Below are positions 57,101-64,000 of a stretch of DNA of 64,000 nt, one piece after another. The DNA lies in assembly GCA_949152475.1 (NCBI GenBank), contig OX424561.1:8370001-8434000 (forward strand). The letters are read 5' to 3'. Position 1 is the stretch's first letter. The number at the start of each line of letters is the position of its first letter. Both the position numbers and the translations under genes were made by a program. Under the pieces are notes generated by a model. It saw only the letters and a program-made list of their open reading frames with translations, made no database searches and was not told the DNA's origin. This DNA comes from Terebella lapidaria (taxonomy: Eukaryota; Annelida; Polychaeta; Terebellida; Terebellidae).

Positions 57101-59770
57101 CAGCACACAGCCAGTGTTTGTGAGTGCTATATCCCCACGCCTTAGGCATTTGGATGTATCCCACAGGTATTGGTTGGGGGTGGTCACATTGCTGATGCGT
57201 AGTAGTCCAAAAAAGCACAGCAACACTGCTGTCCATGTTCTCACGTGTTGGATATCTGACATGTCCACTAGTTGGTATATCCTGAGCAAGGCTGATGGAG
57301 ATATGGGCTGTTTGTAGTGGGGTGTGTCTCCTTTAGATCGTCTGATGGAGCGAAGTAGGGACTCCACTTCCCAGCTGTCCCGTGCATTGAAAGAATACCC
57401 CAGTTCCTGGTGGAGTATCCTGACAGAGTTCAAATACTGCTTGACTGATGTGAATGACTTTGTTCTACCGAGAAAGGCCACATATCGACTCAAGTTTGTG
57501 GAATACACTGGTACAGGTGGTGAATTCGTAAGTTTGCAGAAATTCAGGTAGCTCTTCAGTTGTGAATTATAGGAAGCCCGTGTGGAATCTGCGAATACCT
57601 GTTGTCTCCAGTTGCGGATTTCGTCATCCAGCTGTGCAACAATTGATGCCACTTGAAGACCTGCCGAGAGACAACCAGAAATGCACTTGGAGAGACATGG
57701 AATGGCAGCAAGTATCCGGGAGGCACAGTCTGGGGATAGCGACAACACATGAGTGACAAGAAGCGCTGGAGCTGTCCATCTTCGTGGAGCCTGGAAAGAG
57801 CATCTGGGATATCATTGATAACCCCAGGAATGTACACTGCATTGATTGTGAAGTCGCAAGCGATTGCACAAGATGCTATTGTCTTCAATATATGGAGCGC
57901 AGGTGAAGATCTGGTAGCCCCTTTGTTGAGAATATGTGCTGTTGCTGAGTTGTCTGTGTACACAGTCACCCGTCTGTCACGGAGGATGTGGGCCCATCGT
58001 TGGATAGCTACACCCACAGTAGCTAGTTCCTTGATATTGATGTGTTCGTTGGTCAATGATGGAAGATCGCGTTGCCAGTGACAATACAGCCAATCGCCAT
58101 TGCAGAAGGCTCCGCCAGCGATAAGGCTTGCATCAGTTGCGATGGATATTGCAGGACGTTGTATATGCAGGCAAGCGTTCAGGTACATTAAACTGTGTTA
58201 CAGTGGACCCCAGCCTAAATACTGGCAAGGGATTAACAGAGTAGAGCAGGTGTATGGACTGTTGAATACAACTCGGTTGAGTTTAAACAAGCTTATTACA
58301 TAACCTACCCTTAAATTCTCCTATGCTTTAAAATGGGACACATTATGCTTGATATCTTACTCAATATTGAGATTAGAGACTAAGAATCAATTGTGGACAT
58401 ATAGGAAATGATATATGCTGAATATTTTCGTGACCTTGAATTTGACCTTTGACCTCATTTTCAAGGTCACAGGACAAAATGGCCAATATATCGCTGATTA
58501 TCGACTTTACAGCTTAGGAATCAATTGTGATCATATAGGAAATGATATATTCTGAATATTGTCATGACCTTGAACTTGACCTTTGACCTGCGACCTTTCA
58601 AGGTCGCAGGACAAAATGGCCAATATCTCGCTTATTATCGACTTTACATGACCTTGAATTTGACCTTTCAATGTCACAGGACAAAATGGCTAATATCTCA
58701 CTTATTATCGAATATTGCCATGAACTTGAATTCGACCTTTGACTTCATTTTCAAGGTCAAAGGACCAAATGGCTAATATCTTGCTCCTCTATTGACTTTA
58801 TAGGTTGGGAACCAATTGTGGACATATAGAAAATGATATACACTGAATATTATGATGACCTTGAATATGACCTTGCCCTTATTTTCAAGGTCAGAGCACA
58901 AAATGGCTAATATCTTGCTTATTATCGACTTTACAGCTTAGGAATCCATAGTGAACATATAGGAAATGATATATGCTGAATATTTTGGTGACCTTGAAAT
59001 CGACCTTTAACCTCATTTTCCAGGTCAGAGAACAAAATTGCTGATATCTTGCTTATTATCGACTTTACAGCTTAGGATATGAACACAAAGGAAATGATAT
59101 ATGCTGAATATTCTCATGATTTTGAACTTGACCTTTGACCTCATTGTCAAGGTCAGAGAACAAAATTGCTGATATCTCGCTTATTATCGACTTTACAGCT
59201 TAGGAGTCAATTGCGAACATGGAGGAAATGATATATGCTGAATATTCTCATGACCTTGAACTTGGACTTTGACCTCATTTTCAAGGTTAGATCACAAAAA
59301 TGGCTAATATCTCACTTAACAGTTTAGGAATCAATTGTGGACATACAATGTACTAGAAATGATATATGTTGAATATTCTCTTGACCTGGAATTGACTAAT
59401 AGCCTTATCTCCAATATCACGAGACAAAAGGCTAATATATAAAATAAATATTGTCCGGTAACCTTTCTTAGCCCTTGGGCTAATTTTTTATTATTCGGAA
59501 ACAAACAGAATAGTGTACAACGCATTCCTATATATTTGTACACATGTATTCTTAATAAATTAAGATAAAACAACTTCGAGTGTGATTTCTGTAATTTCCA
59601 ACTGTTTATATAAAAAAATTATGTGAATTAAATGACCTATAGTGCGTCATATTAACATGGCCGCGGGTCAGACCCTGCCAACAGTAAATCTGAACTATAT
59701 AAACATGGTTATACATTTTAGTCTGGGCGTGGTTTGTTACTGTATCATAGGTTTCAATACATACCTTCAT
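54111..59770 (-). CDS. GPB5: Glycoprotein hormone beta-5-like subunit, copy A
   Basis: Proposed exons 59765-59770 (Met-Lys), 55556-55807 and 54111-54323 (minus), all phase 0; 156 residues. Exon 2 lacks an ATG but has a strong acceptor (CTTCTTACAG). The short upstream exon AACATGAAG|GTATGT supplies the start and completes a signal peptide (MK + PLRLCAPLDCVLVLASIA). Ten cysteines follow copy B's spacing: LHCRV, LECSG, SCWGRC, PVCMY, NCHPE, GCVCRKC, TSCE. The knot signature is CWGRC and NAT is a possible glycan site. The exon 2/3 junction (CESSE|IADF) falls exactly where copy B has CDTSE|IPDH. The tiny first exon is inferred, the rest clear. Intron 1 (3.96 kb) holds a retroelement and a tandem array; intron 2 a MITE. 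Confidence 0.8.
54567..55326. mobile_element. 760-bp MITE with 9-bp target duplication (intron 2 of copy A)
   Basis: Ends GGCTTGGACTAATTTG and, inverted, GGCTTAGACTAATTTC, followed on both sides by striking CG-rich tracts (CGCGCCGCGCCGCGC). Flanks CATACCAAT (54558-54566) and CATACGAAT (55327-55335) are a 9-bp direct repeat with one mismatch, as in Mutator-like elements. No ORF is evident. Confidence 0.8.
55340..55515 (-). repeat. Tandem duplication of about 110 bp
   Basis: TTTGTCCCTAGCRGTATATC and AAAACATACATTCGAG occur twice. The upstream word TTTGCTCTGTARTATTACCA occurs at 55,409 and, on the other side of the MITE, at about 54,540. The MITE therefore landed in one unit of this duplication. 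Confidence 0.75.
55881..56214 (+). mobile_element. Repeat family B, head half, split by a retroelement
   Basis: Head palindrome GGTTACCGGACC-ttt-GGTCCGAAAACC, then GTCGTCGTCGTCCGTC and ACATTTTTATCTTTAAAG. The matching tail (GTCCGGTAACC...CCCTTGGGC) is found in the same orientation at 59,453-59,486, beyond the DIRS-like element and the tandem array. This suggests one long copy with a later insertion. Confidence 0.6.
56660..57748 (-). CDS. Tyrosine recombinase (integrase) of the DIRS-like element
   Basis: 362 residues, uninterrupted. N-terminal core-binding helices (~40-130), then a catalytic domain with R184 in GLLRISN, K222 in RWTKT, H303 and R306 in GTHSLRRG, W329 in LLGDWK and nucleophile Y337 in FKYL, the full R-K-HxxR-W-Y set. 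Family role: integration of a circular DNA copy without target duplication. The ORF overlaps the RNase H frame by 193 bases, usual for DIRS elements. The true start may be upstream or shared with the preceding frame. All catalytic residues are present, so it may be active. Confidence 0.88.
   Translation of the reverse strand: MLSLSPDCASRILAAIPCLSKCISGCLSAGLQVASIVAQLDDEIRNWRQQVFADSTRASYNSQLKSYLNFCKLTNSPPVPVYSTNLSRYVAFLGRTKSFTSVKQYLNSVRILHQELGYSFNARDSWEVESLLRSIRRSKGDTPHYKQPISPSALLRIYQLVDMSDIQHVRTWTAVLLCFFGLLRISNVTTPNQYLWDTSKCLRRGDIALTNTGCVLQLRWTKTLQYRERALEVPIPRLGESALCPTQALTRLWSAVPQLGPDAPALAISVSGRTSSLTSEVVRKQLSTWLQGIGLPVSSYGTHSLRRGGASWLLVSGVPLHVIKLLGDWKSDCVFKYLTPDIKDKFSMLDTAISNLPLNTTP
57556..58188 (-). 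pseudogene. RNase H region of a truncated RT/RH polyprotein
   Basis: 210-residue frame with acidic RNase H residues in ATDASLIAGGAF, INIKELATV, VYTDNSATAHIL and PDALSRLHE, the DIRS-type RNase H pattern. The first ~10 residues (MYLNACLHIQ) are read from the A1 repeat itself, so the RT and Gag portions were deleted and the repeat is joined directly to the RNase H domain. The apparent Met start is therefore accidental. Confidence 0.82.
58400..59420 (+). repeat. Tandem array of about 130-bp units with AGGTCA-like half-sites
   Basis: Nine units containing GACCTTGAAYTTGACCTTTG and TTTTCAAGGTCA, then CAGGACAAAATGGCTAATAT, ATTATCGACTTTACAGCTTA and GAAATGATATATGCTGAATA. Unit length varies from about 75 to 135. 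The motif TGACCTTTGACCT is intact in three units (about 58,444, 58,577 and 59,128). It appears to be the body of repeat family B. Confidence 0.9.
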
Positions 59771-60790
59771 GTTCTCTCTGCTTTGTGGCGAAGTCCACGA
59801 TCTATCTCCTAGCGTGGATGCAATGCAGCATCCTTGCACGGTGGGCGGCTGGATTGTTTCCCGCTTGCCTCCCACACATTCACGTCCGCCAAACGTCTCC
59901 CTCTTTACTCAGGTGAGCTTTTTTCTCTTCGGTAATCCTTGTAGATTATTCACGAACGATAATACGGTGAATGAGAATGAAAAACGACTTCCTTGTTGTT
60001 TTCTTGGAATCAATATCGTTCGGTATCTGATTGGTCAGTCACGCAGGCATCATGGCGTTCGAGAACTAGGAAAAAAGTAACATTCACCGTGCGATTATAC
60101 AGGCACACTGCTCTTCCCGCCCGCAGTGGGGGAATGAGTGGGAAGTGCAGAGCTCAGAGCTGGCAATAACTGTATGTTCTCAGGTCTCTGTCAGCAGTTC
60201 GGCGTAATTGTTAATGCATTATGATTCAACATACCAACCTGTTGCATTATTTTGCTCCAACCACAGTCCTTAATATGGAGGCGTCACAGAACATGGTACC
60301 ATGGTATTACAGGTTGTCTTTCTGTTTGATAAAAGTATCGGAGTTGGTCCTTGAAGAAAACAGGGAACGTTGTTCGGTGATGTATATCAAAGTAGCCTTT
60401 TCTGCAAACAGAAAAGCTGCAAGAATTTTGTTTACACAAACATAAATAGCCCCCAGATAACGTGGCGTTTGAGGCCGTTTAGACCATGGTGTAAACATAC
60501 AACTAGAGCTGCTATGAATGTTATTGAATTATCAGGATTTATTCTTTGGTATCAGCACTCACCTCTTAGTTGCACTTTCCTGATTTAATTCCATTGTCAG
60601 GTTTTTATTCCTTGGTATCAGCAATCACCTCTTAGTTGCACTTTCCTGATTTAATTCCATACAATTCATACATTTACATCCTCTGATACCCAAATCAGTT
60701 TATCATTTTACATATTAAAAGTACGCTGTGCCAAAGATTATCGGACGTTATGATGGGAAAAATCGATGTACTGCACACGTGCAGTATAAC
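59490..60790. other. 5' flank of hormone copy A; short duplication
   Basis: Holds the proposed first exon (59765-59770 plus an upstream 5' UTR toward 59,900) and its presumed promoter. A 71-bp duplication (GGTATCAGCAMTCACCTCTT, then AGTTGCACTTTCCTGATTTA) lies at 60,531-60,660. No other gene is supported. Confidence 0.45.
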
Positions 60791-60793
60791 ACA

Positions 60794-63250
60794 CTGCAAC
60801 ATATCTTAAGGCGGTGACTGACCTAGTTCTTTCATCTAGGGGTCAGATCACTTATTGTAACCGACTTGTGCTCAGATTTTTTGGAAGGAAGATCAACACA
60901 AGGTAAGAAAAATGCAATTTCTGCAACATAACGCATATATATAATAACTGAGGTAGATGATACGATGTCCGAGATACTACTACAAATTCATTTATTTCAC
61001 AAATATTTGTAGGGGCTGAAATTCCACAGAAAACAGGTTTCTTCCATCAATGTTTACCCCAATTTTGACACGATGATCACGTTCATGGTCATTTTCAATA
61101 AATTCTGCACATTGTATTTAGATAATCTGTACACGGGAGTTAAGATGTTAAGATCATCTCATGTTTCATACATCCTGCGCATATGCACTAATATCTTGTA
61201 ATTTTTCAGGTATTCCTAAATTAGTCCACAAGCTTGTCGTGTCGCCGATTTGAGTCAAACGACACCGACTTAGGTTTACATTTCGGGTATGACATACCCA
61301 CTGGTTAAATGAGTTGAACTGTACAATGAGTTCTCAGGAAAGATGTTCTCGTGTACGGTTATAGACCACACATGCGCAAATGGGTCACATCCGGTAACAC
61401 ACGATTTTGTAAATAAACAAAAACACGTGGCTTCCGCATGGTCACGGTGAGGATACGCTTTGCCAATATCAGTGAGTAATGTATAGTATATGTGTGAATG
61501 GACGATGTAAACTTGAAATGTAAGCGATATATTCGTACTGCACTTGAAAAAATGTCCTGTGAGAACTGGCACACGAGGTAGTGGTTGACCAATATATTAG
61601 GTAATTTCCAACAAACTGTAGCAAAAAACTGAATCTGTCGATCCATAATGAAATGTACATTTTTTGTTAGGCACATTGGTGGGGCATTTGTGGGATTTTA
61701 TCGCTAAGCCCCAAGTATCGCAGGGAATGCTGTACATCGTTCATCGTAAGGTAGGTTTACCATGGGGAGTGAATGTAACTCGAAATTGTGTCTTATGCCC
61801 TATAGCGATATCATATTCGTGGTATCGTGGACCGTACGCAGCAATATATTGTGCAGTATACATCCCAACGACATTTCGTAAGACCTCGTTATTGATGCGT
61901 TCGTGCAAAGCATATTCACCTCCACTCCAATGTAATCTGCGTCTCCGTAGTTCTGTGTCAATGCAGTTCTGTGTCAACTTTCCGTCGTACTGAAGTATGA
62001 AAAATGTATGTAGCTACTGTCTGCAGTGTCTTTAACATTTTCCAGCATGTCATTGAAGATCTCTAAGAAATATATCAAAATATATGTTTAAATCCTTTAT
62101 GTGGCCTTGCTAATAAATTACAAATCGTAAATCGGGCCGCCTATACTGGTAAAACAGCGAATATTTTGAATCCCACCGTCCTCCACATCAAAATGTCATC
62201 ACTGTGTTGAAATGTATCGCGGGTTGACACGGACGACAGATACTCATTAAATAGCTTGAACGACATACTAGTAGTGTCCCTGCCTATAAGACCTTTTTCA
62301 ATACTATGTAACAAATTGTCATAAAAAACGGTCGTAATTAGCAAGCGTTGCAAAAGTGTTTATTGCACTGCATTTCGTGTATGCAGGTGGTTCATCGCTC
62401 TCCGAAACACTCTCCATCAGACACTGCGATTTCCAAATCATCCCATGAGTCTGTAGCCGATTCTGTAGCCGAGTCATTGTCGCATCGATTGGATAGGTAC
62501 AGCTTTCTTCTCCTGCCATGATTCCTGAATGAACAAACGATGAGACTATACAAATAATTTAGGCATGTCCACGTAATAATTATGATTGTGTATAGTGTAC
62601 GTGTTAATTGCTCATTTTCTAAATATGAAGACAAGAATAGGGAAAGAAAATAATATAAACGTTTGCATTATGATGTTGCAATGCATACCGTTGATTGAAC
62701 ATCGATCGGCGGTGGCTAATACTTCATGCGTTTTTCATGGAGAGATACCAGTCCTTTTCTGGGCAACTAACATCTTGAGTCGGTGACGCTTGACTCAAAT
62801 CGGTGACACGACAAGCGTGTGTAGTAATTTAGGAATAAGTGAAAAATTACAATATATTGGTTCGTATGCGCGTGATATATGAAACATGAGATGATTATCT
62901 TAACTCCCGTGTACAGATTATCGAAATACAATGTGCAGAATTTATTGAAAATGACCATGAACGTAATCACCGTGTCAAAAGTGGGGTAAATATTGATGGA
63001 AGAAACCTTATTTCTGGGGAATTTCAGCCCCTACAAATATTTGTGAAATACATAAATTTGTAGTAGTATATCGGACATCGTATCATCCCCCTCAGTTATA
63101 ATATATATGCGTTATGTTGCAGAAATTGCATTTTCCTTACCGTGTGTTGATCTTCCTTCCAAAAAATCTGAGCACAAGTCGGTGACAATAACATGAGATG
63201 ATCCCTAGACAAAAGAACTAGGTCAGTCACCGCCTTAAGATATGTTGCAG
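60794..63250. mobile_element. Element with nearly 480-bp terminal inverted repeats
   Basis: Left arm 60794-61271 and right arm 62775-63250 are reverse complements with scattered differences; outer ends read CTGCAACATATCTTAAGGCG. The 1.5-kb loop has a minus frame 61,741-61,977 (RRRLHWSGGEYALHERI, GPRYHEYDIAIGHKT) with a possible donor after PHG, and a short frame near 62,319-62,519. These could be exons of an unrecognised spliced transposase. No target duplication could be assigned. Confidence 0.75.
61741..61977 (-). CDS. Possible coding exon, unknown product
   Basis: An open frame of 78 residues inside the loop of the long-TIR element, with protein-like composition: CIDTELRRRRLHWSGGEY, EVLRNVVGMYTAQYIAAYG, HKTQFRVTFTPHG. 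A GTAAAC donor follows HG, so the last residues of the open frame may be intronic. No start, partner exon or family could be identified. It could be part of the element's transposase or chance. Confidence 0.3.
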   Translation of the reverse strand: MTQNCIDTELRRRRLHWSGGEYALHERINNEVLRNVVGMYTAQYIAAYGPRYHEYDIAIGHKTQFRVTFTPHGKPTLR

Positions 63251-63297
63251 GGTGATAACAACGGGCGTTTCTCCAATTGATTTAGCCTGGTTGTTCA

Positions 63298-63990
63298 TCA
63301 TGGTACATGTATCATCATGGGTGCAATATGATTTTGTCGCAGCAGTTTAGAGACTAGCTGGGCACTTCGATAGACAAAGTCCTCATATTTGCAACTAGCT
63401 CTGGAATAGCGTATAAGTTGAGAAACAAACACACCATATGCCGGTGACATAGGAATGTTGCTGCTTAGAAAAGGGAAATTGACTATGGAAAATTTGAAAT
63501 CATCACGTTTGTCATATAATCTATTTGACAGGTTAGAATCATTATCAATATCCAGCCTCAGGTCTAGATAGTTGGAAAAATTAGCGGAGTCTGTAGTATC
63601 CTTAATTTCAAGTTCCTTAGGATATATGACATCCAAATAATCACCAAACTTGGGAATATTTAGCGACAATTAAATTAAAATTAAAATTACATGTTAGTTT
63701 CATAGAGCCTCCTCGTTGTAAATGTTGGATAAAATCTGATTCATATGAGTATAAAAACAGGTTTGCCAATAATGGTGCACAGTTTGTACCCATGGGAATA
63801 CCAATAGTTTGTTGAAATATTCGACCACCAAATTCCACAAAAATATTATCAATCAAAAAATTACCCATATTTACCACATCTATTTCAGTATATTTGTATG
63901 GGGCATCAGAGTCGCCTTTAACAAAATAAGCCGTATTATATTTAACTACAGTATAGTGGTACCGACGTTGTCCCTTTTTAGAGAAAAATG
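63298..63990 (-). pseudogene. Broken reverse transcriptase, catalytic motif deleted, cut by window edge
   Basis: Two frames of one RT. 63641-63990 (continuing past the window) carries FLIDNIFVEFGG and IGIPMGTNCAPLLANLFLYS. 63298-63669 carries FGDYLDVIYPKELEIKDTT, LYDKRDDFKFSIVNFP and NIPMSPAYGVFVSQLIRYSR. In this RT type a YxDD catalytic loop lies between CNFNFN and LDVIYP. Here that stretch is missing and the frame shifts at about 63,670. The 3' end stops early compared with the fragment at 34.0 kb. A dead retroelement copy, probably Penelope-like or related; class uncertain. Confidence 0.8.
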
Positions 63991-64000
63991 AATTATTGAT

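Larger units (their letters stand above)
56215..58315 (-). mobile_element. Deleted DIRS/Ngaro-type YR retroelement with split direct repeats
   Basis: Read on the minus strand the order is A1 (58158-58315), RNase H fragment, tyrosine recombinase, B1 (56527-56644), A2 (56374-56531), B2 (56215-56332). A copies are 158 bp and nearly identical; B copies are 118 bp. A1-ORFs-B1-A2-B2 is the split-direct-repeat layout of Ngaro/PAT-type DIRS retroelements. Gag and most of the RT are missing. The near-identity of the repeats indicates a recent insertion. It lies in intron 1 of hormone copy A. Confidence 0.85.

Noticed and set aside
59606..59875. 89-codon minus-strand gene ending in SRENMKVCIETYD
   Set aside because: The frame has no suitable early ATG; its useful part is the ATGAAG|GTATGT junction assigned to hormone copy A.
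62319..62519. Short minus-strand frame beginning MAGEESCTYPID
   Set aside because: It follows an acceptor-like site, but a second frame over the same bases looks equally plausible and no partner exon was found.
60794..63250. Target-site duplication around the long-TIR element
   Set aside because: ATAACA-like words occur near both ends but not at equal distances from the termini, so no duplication is claimed.

Overview
This is eukaryotic nuclear DNA, AT-rich, with spliced genes (GT-AG introns), long repeat-filled introns and many transposable-element remnants. The gene families point to an invertebrate animal, most likely a lophotrochozoan and probably a mollusc. The species is not established. 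No rRNA, tRNA or prokaryotic features were recognised.

Layout. 0-7 kb is repeat-derived and non-coding, with a TTAA-flanked MITE at 1.66-2.07 kb and a palindromic MITE at 6.75-6.99 kb. 7.27-12.15 kb is a complete-looking 4.9-kb DNA transposon: 23-bp terminal inverted repeats, TTTA target duplications, nine copies of a 14-bp subterminal motif and a two-exon transposase-like gene. It is inserted in a 38-41-bp minisatellite. That minisatellite fills 12.16-15.42 kb and reappears in the opposite orientation at 29.17-31.53 kb. Between the two arrays lies a 19-exon, phase-consistent gene (15.65-25.90 kb) for a protein of about 1680 residues. It carries zinc fingers, a SWIM finger, a SAP-like segment, a KDZ/Zisupton-type (HMGXB3-like) transposase core, a Ulp1/C48 SUMO-protease-like domain and a C-terminal PHD finger. 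Two of its exons contain expanded in-frame minisatellites.

31.5-51 kb is almost free of recognisable genes. It holds foldback/MITE elements, two 0.9-1.2 kb elements whose long inverted arms are built of TCGATTTATCGA palindromes, reverse-transcriptase scraps, an ancient dispersed duplication, and one small minus-strand gene fragment with a 24-nt microexon (42.4-42.8 kb).

51.2-59.8 kb contains two tandem minus-strand genes for secreted ten-cysteine cystine-knot hormones resembling glycoprotein hormone beta-5 (thyrostimulin beta). They share one intron position and phase. The upstream copy has a tiny first coding exon (Met-Lys) at 59.77 kb. Its roughly 4-kb first intron holds a tandem array rich in nuclear-receptor-like AGGTCA half-sites and a deleted DIRS/Ngaro-type tyrosine-recombinase retroelement with split direct repeats. 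Its second intron holds a MITE with 9-bp target duplications. 60.8-63.25 kb is an element with nearly 480-bp inverted repeats. The window ends in a broken reverse transcriptase that lacks its catalytic motif.

Exon boundaries come from reading splice sites and phases by eye. Domain names come from motif recognition, not database searches.
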